From Tenebrio molitor (taxonomy: Eukaryota; Arthropoda; Insecta; Coleoptera; Tenebrionidae), in the NCBI RefSeq assembly GCF_963966145.1, contig NC_091056.1, positions 1,612,001 through 1,676,000 on the forward strand: a DNA stretch of 64,000 nucleotides, given 5' to 3'. The notes beneath the pieces were generated by a model that was given only the letters and a program-made list of their open reading frames with translations, was not told the origin of the DNA and did not search any database. The position numbers and the translations under genes are program-made. The first letter of the stretch is position 1. Each line of letters opens with the position of its first letter. This document shows, piece after piece, positions 29,730 to 42,700 of this stretch.

Positions 29730-30270
29730 TTCCCGCTGAAATGGAACAAATCAGCCCTGACAGTCTGCATTCGTGTCGGTGAGTGCCAAATGGTTGGCGG
29801 GGGGGTAATTTCAACATTTGCGTTGAATTTTATTGTTAATGTTAGATGTTTATTTGTTCTTGTTGTCTCAAAAAAATTGTTACGCAAGGTACCAATTTTT
29901 TCATTGATGGTTTACGCAGTACGAAGGTTTAACAGAAAGAGAATAAAAGTGGGGGTTGTCATTTAAAAAAATCGGTGATGACGTCTTGACGTCATTGCGC
30001 AAAAATCAATGACGTCATTTAAACAAATTGCACATCACAGGATGGCATTTTTCGAAATAAAATCGACCTGTCCCAGCGATTTTCTTAAAAATATCACATA
30101 ACGTTATTATGATCAATGTACCTACAATGAGTAAGATCATCTTTGTTTCTTGGTCTAGTAATGCTCAAGGCACAACTACTCCCAGAAGCAAACTTTTATT
30201 TTGGGTGTACATAAGAGGCGGGCATTTGAAATTGTTAAACTAAACGCCAGGCGGCAGCACGTAGTCGAGA
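29730..30270. other. Intergenic, nothing recognised
   Basis: Contains a short local repeat of TGACGTC/TGACGTCATT near 29979-30020. No gene is supported. Confidence 0.35.
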
Positions 30271-30271
30271 C

Positions 30272-30615
30272 AATTTTACTGTTTGCAATGGTCTCGAAGT
30301 CCTATTAAAATTTGGTGCAATTTAATTTTTTTTTGTGTATATTTTTTTTGTTGCAAGATAAAAGATTAAACTATGTCTCTCTAGTGTTGAAATTTGCATT
30401 TTTGGTTTATGTCCATCAAAAATTTTAGGTCAAATATACAGAAAAATGTACAACTTCAAGACGTAAAACAACTTTCAAAATACATTTTTTTTTTAAACAA
30501 CACTAGAGAGACAAAGATTTAAGTTTTATCTTTCTGAATATATCATATTTTGATTGCAATAATTAACACAAATGGCTATTTTAATGGGACTTCGAACGCA
30601 TGTTTTACTGCACCA
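30272..30615. repeat. Imperfect inverted repeat, about 340 bp
   Basis: The inner arms are GTCTCTCTAGTGTTG (about 30376) and CAACACTAGAGAGAC (about 30499). The outer arms are TCGAAGTCCTATTAAAAT (about 30294) and ATTTTAATGGGACTTCGA (about 30576). It is consistent with an old MITE. The ends are not resolved. Confidence 0.5.
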
Positions 30616-30678
30616 ATGCCACAGTAAGGATTGGTCATAAGTACCGAAAATTTCCCTGATAGTATGGAGTATACCGGG

Positions 30679-30776
30679 TCTTTTTTCCCCTTGGGCAAAA
30701 AACCATAGCCAACTCAAGCTTTTAGTAATCTTTTTTCCCCTTGGGCAAAAAGCCATAGCCAATTCAACCTTTTATG
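30679..30776. repeat. Tandem duplication of a 50-bp unit
   Basis: TCTTTTTTCCCCTTGGGCAA is repeated at 30679 and 30729, followed in both by CCATAGCCAA and TCAA. Two units, few differences. Confidence 0.75.
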
Positions 30777-30816
30777 ATACATACATATTTATTTCGAATT
30801 AATTTGTTTTTTTACT

Positions 30817-31129
30817 CGAGGTGCAGTTTGTAGCCCGAAGGCGAAGCCCGAGCGTCCTACAAAGCACGGATGGTAACTATCATGCATTCCCGAGGTGCAA
30901 ATACTATTATTTGCACGATCCAAAAATTTTAATTGAAAAAAGCCGAAAGGTTAAAAAATTATTTTTAACTGTCAACATGACACTTAAATTTAGCAATTTA
31001 CAAATTTTCAGCTTTTTTGTATTAAAATCGGTGAGTCGTACAAAAAATAGTACATATATGGACCTCGGGAGTGAATGATTTTTACCCTCAGTGCTTTGTA
31101 GAACCCTCGGGCTACAAACTGCACCTCGG
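30817..31129. repeat. Foldback MITE with GC-rich arms
   Basis: The left arm CGAGGTGCAGTTTGTAGCCC (30818) is mirrored by GGGCTACAAACTGCACCTCG (about 31109-31128). A second pair is CTACAAAGCAC against GTGCTTTGTAG. The two opposite open readings across it (starting MQFVARR and MKWMIST) are mirror images of the arms, not genes. Confidence 0.75.
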
Positions 31130-31800
31130 GTGGAAATCATCCACTTCACTCCCTCGGTGCATAATATACTATTTTATACGCCTGTTTTAGAATATGAATA
31201 TTCTGATAGTGGTTTTAGATACGGAATGACATTCTAGAAATGTTACAGAATATTATTCCAATACTTGTTACAGAACAGCATAGATAACATAAAATCTCGG
31301 CACTGTCTACCTATGACCGACTCTCTTTAATATCGCAGCCGTGACTAGAGTTCTTGCGGGAACACTCCAGGGATTATAAAATGAGATAAGGAAATATGTT
31401 TTTTGGCCAGGCGTCTTTTCCGCGCCAACCATTGCTTATAATCCCCTTATAACGGCAGGTACAATTTTGGTGTACTGCTTTTCCGCACTAGGAGTTCGAG
31501 GAATTGCTAATTGCACTTAAGTTCTTAAGGGGTGCATTAGAGACACTTACAGTGCCAATAGATGTTTTGCTGCACTTGCGCGTACATATAATTAAATAAA
31601 ATATTAGAGGATGGTACATAAAACAAAACACAAGTTTTGGTTACATTTATATTTTATCAAAATTACAAATCTTGTTTACAATTTTTTTTTTATACTTTGT
31701 GCAAATGTGAAGCACATTTAACAAAATGAAATCTATTAATAATGCCTGATTTGTAATTTGTTATTTGGGTTTGTAATAATTTTTGTTTACTACGTACTAT
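31130..31800. other. Intergenic, nothing recognised
   Basis: AT-rich sequence without motifs I can support. Confidence 0.35.
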
Positions 31801-31801
31801 T

Positions 31802-32392
31802 TTATTTCTTAAATCGACTTAACTTTGTATTTTTATGTAAGTATCGAGTTTGAAAATTTTTAAGTACTTCTAAAAATATAAATAGAGGTGGGTGTGTAAC
31901 ATAAAACCTGCAATTAAAACGCGAGTGAAAAGATTCACAAGCATTAGTCGTATGGTCTACACTAGATGATGATTCGGCCCATATCCAAGGAGGAAATTTT
32001 GCGTTTTCATGTATATAGTGTTCCACCAAATAATCTGCTAGTTGAGTAATGCGATTATCTGTGGGTTGTGATGCTCCGAAATCGAATGCGAAACAGTCAC
32101 CAACTTCCTCAGGATCTAAATATGGTAGTCCAAACAAATAACGCATCCACTTTCCGGCTTCATCTTCGGGATCTTTATATTTTGTAGCTAAACCAAATTT
32201 TTGTATTGCCCTAAACCACGCTTGCCCCAAATGAAAACGGCAACCCATCAAACGCACTTCCGGCCAACTTATTAAAACGGCGTTATGTACGAGTATAGCT
32301 ACTTCAAAATCAACTGCTACAATTTTTGGTTTTAAAAGTAATTCCAAAACACTAAAAGAATATGGTGTCCATTTACTAAAACGTGTAAACAA
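31802..32392 (-). pseudogene. MULE-type (Mutator-like) transposase C-terminal fragment
   Basis: The 196-codon reading has KIVAVDFEVAILVHNAVLIS (Asp of the DDE fold), WPEVRLMGCRFHLGQAWFRA (the C/H motif between Asp and Glu), then TTNACESFHSRFNCRF and FLEVLKNFQTRYL. This order fits MULE transposases of the FLYWCH-associated animal group. The N-terminal zinc finger and the first Asp are not seen upstream, so it is a fragment. It ends at a stop at 31802. Confidence 0.65.
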
Positions 32393-32626
32393 AACAACTA
32401 TAAAAAGTGTTTAGCACATTGTCTAAACGTTCCATTTAAATATTTTTTTTTACTTGAACTTTCAAATTAGTCTTGCACGAAAATGTCACAACTTGAGTTT
32501 CTTGATCATTCACCAACAAAAAAATGTTCATTTTTAATTGTCTTTAAATCCAAATTATTCAAGGTACTTATCACTTCTTCTCGAGATTTCGGCAATACGG
32601 GCGTAACTTTTCTGCGTACTCGATAT

Positions 32627-32760
32627 ACAGAGTGTCTCAGCTACGAATTTCGACCCTAATAACCCAGTTATTTTCCAGCGGATTTTTGTGAAATTTAAAA
32701 TGCAGATATTTTAGACGGTGAAGAATAAAATCCCATTAATTCAATCACCCAAGTCTTAAA
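32627..32760. repeat. Unpaired TIR-element terminus
   Basis: The sequence TACAGAGTGTCTCAGCTACG at about 32626 resembles the TA+CAGGGTG ends of other elements here, but I could not find its mirrored partner. Confidence 0.35.
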
Positions 32761-32761
32761 A

Positions 32762-32900
32762 TAGTATATTATACACCAAGGTGAAGTAGTTCATCATTAT
32801 AACCGCCAGAGCGCCAAGATTAGAGCCAGAGGCGTGCCGAGGGTTCTAAGGCGCGAAGGCTATAAGGAACTTCTTCACGGTGGTTTATACACTATTTTTT
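32762..32900. repeat. Short foldback hairpin
   Basis: ACCAAGGTGAAGTAGTTC on the left pairs with GAACTTCTTCACGGTGGT on the right, around a GC-rich centre (GCCGAGGGTTCTAAGGCGCG). It is similar in design to the foldbacks at 4.4, 30.8 and 58.9 kb. Confidence 0.6.
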
Positions 32901-34500
32901 CCACTACTAGATACGTTAAAACCCTTTCGGATAATAATTATTAATTAAATTATTTAGTCCGATGCGACGATCCGAGTTCTCATTTTTCAACGGTTGTTAT
33001 GAAAATCGTCTACGTTAACCAATGAAATCAACGAAAATCTTTCGTTGCTAGGTGACGGCTGTTCATTATTCACCTAGATTAAAAATGAAAATTATTATTA
33101 ACTTTGGGAGAGAAATTCTACTTCTGGGGTCGGTTCCAGAGTCAATAATGAAACCTTCTGAGACAAGTAGTGGAAAAACGTAATTTTTACATGCCTTTTT
33201 AAAATGTTGAATCAATTAAGATTTACATAAAAAAAATTTCGTCAATAAAAAATGCTGTAGGGAAAAACTCGTCCTTGAAAGACGTCTGGTTTGCAAGAAA
33301 AAAGCTAAAAACTGTGTTAAACATGGCTGCAAATGCAAAAACGTAGACGCGTATGAAACAAACGCGCAATTTTGCAGAATTTTGTCATCCCTTTTCGCAG
33401 AAGCGCAGGTGACATATTTGACGTTTATCTTGCTAACCTTACAAACACTTACAAAGTTAAAGACAACATTTGAACGTAATTTATTATACTGGATGCTTTA
33501 ATTTTTCCATAAAGGACTAAAACACCATCGGGATATTTTAGCAAGGTAATTTAGTTCACGTACGCTTCCTGTGTCTTCAAATAAATTGACGACTCTCTTA
33601 ACCTTACATTTTGTAAAGCCTACATTTGGATAGTGTTCCACTAGGCAATTTTTTTTCTGCCGCTGTAGTCTATTTTTTGAGTATTTTCAATAAATTTTCA
33701 CCATTTGACGTTTCTAATAAAGCGCGCCCAAATTTGACAGACTTTAAAGGGTGTACAAAATGTTGCTTGGCAATTATTCATCAATTGTTTCAAAAGGTAA
33801 CTGCTCAAATACCTTCAAATTTTACATTAAATTTTTAACGACAAAATCTAATTTCGTTGAATCAGACAAGTGATTTACTTAATTGTTTGTGTAGACCCCT
33901 ATTTTTTAGTGTTTAACAATCTAATAATCATCGCGCATAATTTTCGATAAACTAACTTAACAACTACTCTTTATACTTCAGTTTCCATATAAAAAAAATC
34001 TTGGGAATAAATATCGTGGAAAACGGATTTTTTTTCCATAAATAGCAAATTATTGTTTAAACAATATAAATATTTACGTGCCCCAAACAAAATGTTTCTG
34101 ATTTCAAATAATATATAAATACACACATTTAAAAAAAAATCATCAAAATCGGAGCTGTTTCTGAGGATTAAGAAGTAAAAACCTTCATTGACTCGACTAA
34201 TGGGTGTCTAGAATATGTAATGCACAAGAGGTCGTCTGTTGATAGGGCACAGGATGTTCATCAGCATGATACTCGTCACAGAGCAGATTTATACTTACCA
34301 TGTCACAGACTTACAAAATCCATAAAGCACTTTGAGTATCTATCACCTAAATTTTAAGAGAGCAGCCAACCAAAGTATTTTTAGCGATTGTAAAAATTTT
34401 CTAATAAACAACCCATTATATGATTACAATAACTTTATACTCGTAAGTAGTTAACAAAATTTTGTATTTTTATGGACGAAGTTAAACACCTGTGTATTTT
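32901..34500. other. AT-rich stretch without supported genes
   Basis: I see no coding motif on either strand and no clear inverted repeat. A 70-codon reading at 33626-33838 is unsupported. The missing 3' end of the hAT at 34.5-36.6 kb may lie here, but I could not find its terminus. Confidence 0.35.
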
Positions 34501-34525
34501 CTGAATAAAATTATGATTTTTATTA

Positions 34526-36245
34526 CTATTTTTCCGGAAAAAAGAGAGTTGCTGCGATTAAGTGGCCAGTAAAGCTGAAGCGTTCTTTGACTTGACACAC
34601 AATAATATCACAAACTTCTTTTGCTTCTCGAGCGTATTCCTCACACTTATCGGTCTTACGTCGTTTTGAAGTTGATGGTTCATTGGTCTCGGGAAATTCG
34701 GGGATATTATTTCTAATCTGTAATAACTGATTTTCAAATGATAATATATTTTTGTTGGCAATAACAGGATCAATTTCTCTTGCTTGAAATTTTGCAAATA
34801 ATATGTCTACATGGGGCATTATCTTGTAAAATAAATTTAGCCAGCAAACGAAACAATTGCTGGTAAGAATTTTTAAATGGCCTGATGCTTGGTTGATAGT
34901 ACTGGCATTTTTACTTTTATTTAAAATTTTTCGCATTGTTTCTATAATATCCTTCCTGTGTTCAAATACAGTACAGACAACTCTGGAGTTAAAATTCCAC
35001 TTCGTCGGAGCCGAACGTGGCAAACGTTTTTTAACTGTTTCGTCCAATACTGCAGTTCGTTGAGGACTATTTGAAAAAAATGTACAAATTCCTTGCAAGT
35101 TTGCGAAAAATATACGGACATTGGTGTTTGCAGAAGCAGCATTTAACATGACCAAATTTAACTGATGTGCATAACAATGTACGTAGTAGGCAGTGTATTC
35201 ATAAGTTTGTTTTACAATTGCTTACACCCCGTTAGACGACCCGCTCATGACTGCTGCACCATCATATGTTTGAGCAAAAATTTTTTTTTTTTTTATCATC
35301 TTTGACATGCTTTTCAAGCTCTGTAAGAATAACCGAAGAGAAGGTTCTTGAATCGTGATCTGAAGGGCTTAAAAAATCCCAAAATCTTTCAACCGGCTTT
35401 CCTCTAACTATATATCTAAAAACGATTGCCATTTGAAATATATTTGAGACATCACTGGTTTCGTTAGCTATTACAGCCAAGTAATCGGCTTCATTAATTT
35501 CCTTAGAAATTTCTTCTTGACACACACTTAACATTGTTAGCAAAATTTCATTTTGGACAGTTTTTGACGTTCCCTTAAAAACCGTAGCTTTTTCTAAATG
35601 CTCTTTTAGAGCAACGTCCAAGTCGGCACTAAAATTAATTAATCCACGGAAAACTCCTGGATTAGAGGAGGAGGTGGACTCGTCATGTCCTCTCAATGCG
35701 AGCTCGAAAGCTCCACAAAAACGCACACAATTAATTATAATGTTTAAAATGTACCGATTATGTCTCACTTTTTCATTTTGCAATTCAATGTTTCGACGAT
35801 ATGCACTATCCAATTGAGCTGCAATGTTCACAGTTCCAAAAAGTGAAAATTGCACAACATTTTTCATATGTTTAGCTGACTGTGTATGCTTCTTAACTCG
35901 GTCGCCTAAATGATTCAAATCTGTGAAACCTATTTTTGTTCACGATTCTTCTCCTCCAAATAACAAGCAAGGGAAACAAAAAAGAGCATTTTTTACATCA
36001 CAACCACAAATCCACGGATGTTTATTGTAAATGTCTGGATTAAATGTTCTATTAAATGTTCGTTTTTTACTTGAAACGGCTTGTTTTATGTTTAAGTTTG
36101 GAGTAGGTCGCCCAAGTTTTTTTATTTCGATCTTGTCGGTGGAAGATCGACTACAGAATGGTTCCGCTATCAAACTTTGCACAGAATTCATTTTTCTTCT
36201 GATAAAAACAACCGCCGTTAACATACGTTTGCAGTTTGCTTGCAA
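34526..36245 (-). pseudogene. hAT transposase with TTF-type zinc finger
   Basis: N-terminal part (36245-35940): a low-complexity start, KKLGRPTPNLNIK, then NKHPWICGCDVKNALFCFPC, the TTF-type finger. Middle part (35918-35262): NIIINCVRFCGAFELALRGH, DFSADLD-like and a D/E-x-T-SDVS block (ANETSDVSNIFQMAI), typical of the DUF4371 catalytic region. After a frameshift: DGAAVMSG, YYVHCYAHQLNLVMLNAAS, RSAPTKWNFNSRVV. It ends at VKERFSFTGHLIAATLFFP, before the hAT dimerisation domain. An in-frame stop near 35230 and frameshifts near 35260 and 35930 inactivate it. Confidence 0.75.
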
Positions 36246-36572
36246 CCTGCTGGGACCTTATGGAATGGACTTGAACGGAGAAGAGAAGGCTCGCTAATAC
36301 GCAAGCGTCCAATGTAATCGGCTGGGTTGCATTCTGCATGCAAACCAGCATCTAGGATGGGTAGGTATCACCGATTCACGAAAACGGCAAATATAGAAAG
36401 TGTTTGGTGTTTAAGTAAATACGTATGAATGAACGTATGTAATATATTATACATATACATTATCAATTAAATCGAATATATTAATATACGAAAATTACTT
36501 TCGTAAATATTTTTTGTTATTATTTTTGGGGGTTGCGCAAACCTGCAAACCATAGGTAAAGCCGCCACTGTC
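34526..36572 (-). mobile_element. hAT element, ZMYM1/DUF4371 type
   Basis: The 5' end is the inverted-repeat sequence CAGTGGCGGCTTTACCTATG (36553-36572 on the minus strand). It begins exactly where a jockey reading is cut. The transposase follows on the minus strand. The 3' terminus and the second copy of the presumptive 8-bp duplication (TCAGATCA at 36574-36581) were not found, so the 3' end is probably lost. Confidence 0.65.
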
Positions 36573-36710
36573 AGATCACTTTGTTTGAAATGTAGTAAGG
36601 TGCGTCAACGATGGCACGCAGTACTTTGTTTTGAAACCTTTGCAGGATGTTAATATTGGAGACACATGCAGTTCCCCACAGCTGAATTCCATACGTCCAC
36701 ACAGGCTTAA
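36573..36710 (-). pseudogene. jockey LINE, 3' fragment of the split copy
   Basis: It reads KPVWTYGIQLWGTA, then NINILQRFQNKVLRAIV and APYYISN. This is the jockey ORF2 region after the polymerase. It starts at the TTAA (36707-36710) that borders the 9.1-kb transposon and is cut at 36573 by the hAT. The matching upstream part is at 45.84-46.40 kb, on the same strand and in the same frame across one TTAA. Confidence 0.8.
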
Positions 36711-37777
36711 GGGTAGGGTTTACCTGATCAAAATTTCGGAATTCGTGTAGTTTGGGTTGCAATATTTGAAATGAAACAACCGGCTCTTCAGTTCGCCTAC
36801 TTTTACCTGAAATGTCTAGGTACCTGCCAGAACCAGCCGGAGGCCTAGTTCATAATCCTCAAATGTCATTACTAAGCTTTTAGATATTTTCGTTTCCCAA
36901 ACCAACCAAAGTGCTCAAATGTGAATTTAGTGGTAAAATCCTACGTACATATTAGCCGTTCACGATGATTGTTTTAAACACGCACCAGGCCAGGATATTT
37001 TTTTGTTAGATTGGCGTCACGTCCTGTCATATGACGTTTCGTTTCTAAATATTCACAGTGTTGTCAATTTCGTCATTAATTTAGTTAATAATAATTTACC
37101 CAGAACTGCCCTACAAATTTTTGTTTCTAATGCGTGCAATTGTTTAAAAAATGTAATAACCTCGGAGCATACAGCAAAATATATTTTATTTCTATCTTGA
37201 TGATGATGATTCTGCCTTAATTGTAATAATAAATTATAAAGAATAAATTGGTACAGTTTAATAAGACTGTTATTTGATATATGTACATACCTAAGTAAGT
37301 ATGTATGTATTAAGTATGTATTATGTTTATGAAGAATGATTAATTTTAATTACATTCAAAGAGTACCAAGAAAGAAATGCACAAAATGTAAAGCAAAAAA
37401 ATACTCAACAAGACTACTACATAACGATTAACGATATACTAACAGAACCGACCAAAAAATCTTCAAGTGACCCAGTCCACATCATCACACGATGATAAAC
37501 GATATTTGCAGATGATATTTTTAAGCGGACAATAATTTATACCACCATAATGTACAATATAAACGTACTCTACATATTAAAGGAAAAATAATAAATATAC
37601 AAAACATAAACAGAATTAATAAAAAAGCAGAAAAGACCTGATAAATTGCTTTTTTCTAATATACAAAAGCACCAAACAAAAGTAACACAAATGTGAGGGT
37701 TGCATTTCTAAAAATCAGGTAGAATTTGTTGTATTTTGTTTTAAATCTTTAAAGTAAGAATCAACCAACAATAACTA

Positions 37778-38903
37778 CCGTATGTTTCAAAAAATTTCTG
37801 GTCAAGTAGGTCCTGCAAAACGAAAGCATTAAAAACGTATGGCGCAGCTTGTCAAATACCGTATGTTTCAAAAAATGTCTGGTCAAGTAGGTCCTGCAAA
37901 ACAAAAGCATTTAAACCGTATGGCGCAGCTTGTCAAATAATAACTGAACTGTCAAAAACGTCATTAATTGCCGTAATAATTTTGTTCGCAAAATGTTATC
38001 TATGAGAATGATTTTCACTCCTGAACAACAGATATTCATGATTGAACCTTATTTTTCCAATGGTCACACACTTCACACATTTCGAGAAAGTGGCAGTGTT
38101 CAGCTGAAGTGCTCGACCTAAAGTTCGGACTGAGGAAAATATTGAGACTGTTCAAGGTCAAATGGAAGACGAACCCCAATTATCTCTCAGGCAACTATTG
38201 CAGCAGAGTGAGTTATCACTTATCAGTGTCAATTTGTCAAGGGATTGTTCGAAAGGATCTTGAAGATTCAGTAACAGCTGAAAGATACCGGAACAACATT
38301 CTTGATGTTTTGACAATCAACTCCAACTGGCTCAAGGGTATTTTCAATAAGACGGGGCTACAGCACGCGAGACTCTTCGTTATTTTTGGCAATTTTTTGC
38401 ACCTATGCTGCTTGATAAAGAGGAGTCTTCCAATGTGCATCGAAGCTCAAGGCTCTCATTTTTAACACTTGCTCTAGAGTAATTTAAAATACATTATTGT
38501 TAATTGTTGTTTATTTATTTATTTATTTATTTATTTATTGTTGTTACATTACTTGTTTACACATATTGCCCGGGTTTATTGGCTTTTGTTGATGTTGTTG
38601 CGCGGCCGTGCCTGGTACATAACCTAACTTTAATCCGAAGCAAATAAGCGATCGTCTGCGCCTCTGCGGTACTGCAATATGAAATCTTGGCGCCAATGCC
38701 AAGGGCTAACCCCAATTCTCGTAGAATCGTAAGGGAAAAGAACCGTTCTCAAGCTTTTTTTGAAATTGCCATTTTATGACAGTTCATTCAAAACAATTAT
38801 TGTGATAAACACATTTCCACCTGAATATTCAAGTTACACCATACGTTTTTAATGCTTTTGTTTTTCAGAACCTCCTTGACCAGAAATGTTTTGAAACATA
38901 CAG
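37778..38903 (+). mobile_element. TIR element with duplicated left end and IS630-like relic
   Basis: The ends CCGTATGTTTCAAAA (37778) and its mirror (38889-38903) are flanked by TA. The left terminus, about 80 bp, is present twice in tandem (37778 and about 37858), while the right end is single. The plus strand encodes a decayed DUF4817-type transposase: MIFTPEQQIFMIEPYFSNGH at about 38007, then VRTEENIETVQGQMEDEPQL, the helix-turn-helix, and QGIVRKDL. This is joined directly to VTAERYRNNI from the far C-terminal half, so the catalytic core is deleted. A (TTTA)n tract lies at about 38510-38550. Confidence 0.75.
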
Positions 38904-39758
38904 TATTATTGGTTGTGCATTTGCACTATCACTTTAAAGACGTGTAAATATTTGTTATGTTGTTCATAAGTCAATAATAATGTGTGTATGTGTATTCTGG
39001 CTCAGATAATTTTTTAAAAGTCTTTCAAAAATAGAGCTTTAGGAAAAACCTTTTTGACAAAATAAATAGGAAACGTATATGTATCTATACTTGCACAAGT
39101 GAAACGAAAAATAGAAAAACAAAAACCAATATCACACAAAAAGGGGAAAAAAGAAGAAGACCCAATTACCCAATTTCCAATCAAACAAAATCATTAAATG
39201 AAATATTTCGCAGATCTCGTTTTCGGGTTTTACGAGGATTTCAGAATATAAAATAAGCAAAGTTTTTTTCTCCCTACCGGTTAGAAATGTAGGCTGTGGA
39301 TACCTCATTTGAGGTGAGAAAATTCAACTTTCTCGCTAAGGTAAGAAAGTTAATCATGAAATGTTTATGGTAAAACTGTACCAAAATACAAATGTCAAAA
39401 GTGTCAAAAGTGAAATAAGTTATTGATAAATGAAAGCCAATTCAATGAAGTAAGTTGGTAGGTCAATCATATAATCTGGAAAATAAACAGATAAGCTAGG
39501 TAGGTAGATTACTTTACCCTGTTTATATCAAATTTTCGAACAAACCTCAAATCTTCAAATGCGATGACAAGTTAATTAAACAAATAACACAGCCTACTAT
39601 TCAATTCTCAAAATTTTCGTTTTAATCACGAATATAACCATCTTTTTTGACTTTTTTCAACAAAGTTGTGCCGATAGGGAAAAAAATTGTATTCAAACCT
39701 TGTTAAGAAAGTGTCCTTGCAGACCTTAGGCACTTACAAACCTCGTCTACGACTCGGT
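38904..39758. other. Non-coding interior of the 9.1-kb transposon
   Basis: AT-rich sequence between the nested TIR element and the end of the transposase/nuclease pseudogene. It holds a local near-repeat (GTAAGAAAGT/TTCTTACC). No gene is supported. Confidence 0.35.
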
Positions 39759-42700
39759 TTATAATCTTTGCCTGCGGTCTGCAAGAAACCACTTTCTTAC
39801 CTTGGTTTGAAATATACTATTTCTCTTCCCTTCCCAAAACACACTGTTCTTAAAAATTTCTTCATACCAAAGGCCTTTCTTTGTCCATACTTTCTTCTTT
39901 CTTTTTCTGTAATGTGTAATTGGCCTTGGATTTGATACATATAATTTATCATTAATTTTCAGTTTTAATTTACTGTCCGAAATTTCTAAAAATTTAACTA
40001 TTTTTTTCTCAGTGGCCTCAAAAGGAGTCAAGTCCCTAGCATTATATGGTCACTTGAGTTCCAAAATAGCCTCTTCATCAACAACCAACCTATCAGGGGA
40101 AGCTGCCAAATAAGGAAAATCAGAATCTATAAAAAAATACCACATTCCTCAGTTTTTAGTTGTGTCAATTGTTCGAAGGCTGCGACAGCACACCCTTCAT
40201 TCTCTTGTCCAAATTTCGTAGCTGTTGTACCTTCGAAATCATTATATAATAAACGTTCCACCGTCGCTGCAGTATTTGTAGTGCCTTTCATTTTGCAAAT
40301 TTTTCCGAAATTTGATGCTGTAAGACGTTTTGCTCTTACAGTATGCCACTTTTCATTTAAATGCTGACCAATTGTTAATTTACATATTTCTTCAGGATTA
40401 TTCTGTTCCAATTCGTTAAAAAAAATCTTTTTTTTTTCTTCGTACTCGGAAGTACTGATGTCCGGTATAAAAGGAACATTAGCCTCTCCCCATAGTCAGC
40501 ATCTTCCACCTATGTCGTGTTACGCCGAACTTTTTTTTTTCGAACACGACGTCAATTTTTAAAATTTTCTTTTACAATGGTTTTGTACAAATGTACTAGG
40601 ACCGTCTGACGAAATTTGTTTTTGTAATTGGACATGCAAATACCCTTTCAAATTGAAGGACGCAGCGGCTCCAATAGAACGTGCAGTGTACGATGATCTT
40701 TGTGAATAATTTATTCTTTTACCACTAACAAATTTTGCTACTATGGCATTAAACGTCTCTACAATGTTGGTGTCCACATTTTCAATTAAAGAATGTGCGT
40801 TCAAACTTAATTTCGAAGTTAAACTTATAAATGTATCATAAAATAAATGGGACTACTTTTCAATAAATCGTAATTATTAGTTTCGTTCTCCTTTGCACCA
40901 GAACAAAAATATAAATCACAGTCCGAATGTTCACCAAATATATGTTTATGGCCATTTGTAATGTCTTTCCTCAGCAAGGAGATTTTATTATTTTTCGGGA
41001 CGTCTTGGTTGCTCCTAAACTCGATTGCTTTTGTAACTGCCGTACGAAAACGCAAGTGGTTCGACGCAAGAAAATTTCTGAGTTTCTTGTCCAATTTTGG
41101 GGTTTTACCTAATTCCTTTACTTTGTTCATAAAATTTCGTAAAATATGATTTTTACATTCAATTTTTTGAACGATGAATTGTGGCCCATAGGGAGCCGCT
41201 TCCCTAATACGTCTTATGACACTACTGTCTCCATCACCTATTATTTATTAGATTCCATTGAAGTGCTGGTAGATGACCAATTTTTAAAACATACGTGCTC
41301 AGTTTTTTCGCTGCCAAGTCGCTGATCGCGGTCGCATATGCAACAATATTTGTTTTTAACTCCAATAAATAAAATCTTTTTGGTGCGATATCCTATAATA
41401 CAAGCTACTCCCGAAAGGGCATAATAATTAGTTTTATATGATCTTTTGGACCATGCACCATCCGCTAAAACAGTGATAATAGATATCCCTTGCTCATTTA
41501 CCATACCTGCTTCTATGGCAAGACGTGCTTCTTCTTTACCAGCAATTTCCAATTGTTCAAAGGTGATACTATAAAAAGCTTTATAAACCTTATTCTGGTG
41601 TCTAAAAAATGTCTTTTTTGAAATTGGGTGTATGTCAAGAGCAGTACTCAATTCATCTAAACAAGAATAGCTCGCACCAGACGCAATTATTCCAGAAACA
41701 GCAGCTGTTGTAACATTAGTATGAGTAGTGTTGGGATTGTCTGAATATAAAATATTTATATTTACATTTCAAAGTAAATGCACTATTGAAACCAATTTTC
41801 TTTTCACTGATTATTTCATTAAACTCAAAACCACAATTAAATCCAGGATGATTTTTTAATGATTTCAAAGACTCAAAAAAATAATTGAAATTTATAATTC
41901 TCCGACCTTCCATTTTAAAATCATTTACTTCTATTGAATTGGAATGACCTTCACTTACATTATTCTCTTCGGTGTTTGCACGAAATCGTCCTCAGGATCT
42001 GATGTTGATAATGTTATCAAATCAGGAATACACATTGTAAAAGATTCCTCAGAATTCGCATTTTTTAGTAGTTTATCCTCATGCTGGCTATCAGGAACAA
42101 ATTCTGACGTAGGTGGATAATAACACTGGTCTACAGTGAAAAAATATTCTGAATAATTTTAACTAATTTTTGCTTGTCTACCCATGCTGAATACGAGTTG
42201 ATAAGTAAAAGTCATGTATTAGTTTAAGTTTTCACGATACCTGATATCAATGATATCTTCCAAATTTAACGATCCTAACTTCCTTGAGCTTGATAATAAT
42301 GATATTTATTAGTTAGCTGGCATCAAATTTTGAAAATATTGTGTTTTAGTGCTCTGTTCTGGATTACTAAGTGTTAAAAGTGTTAAAAGTAAAAAAAAAA
42401 AGTTATATTTTATAGCAAAATGTCTCTTTTAACACTCTATCACTTAGTAATACAGAACAGAGCACTAAAACACAATATTTTCGACATTTGATGTCAACTA
42501 ACTAAGTTAATATCAATATTATCAAGTTCAAGAAGGTTAGGATCGTTAAATTTGGAAGATATCAGGTATCGTGAAAACTTAAACTAATAAATGACTTTTA
42601 CTTATCAACTCGTATTCAGCTTGGGTAGACAAGCAAAAATTTGTTAAAATTATTCCGAATATTTTTCCACTGTGGACGAGTATTATTGCTGGACTGTTTG

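Noticed and set aside
30821..31149. Opposed readings starting MQFVARR and MKWMIST
   Set aside because: They come from the inverted arms of a foldback element and have no protein motifs.
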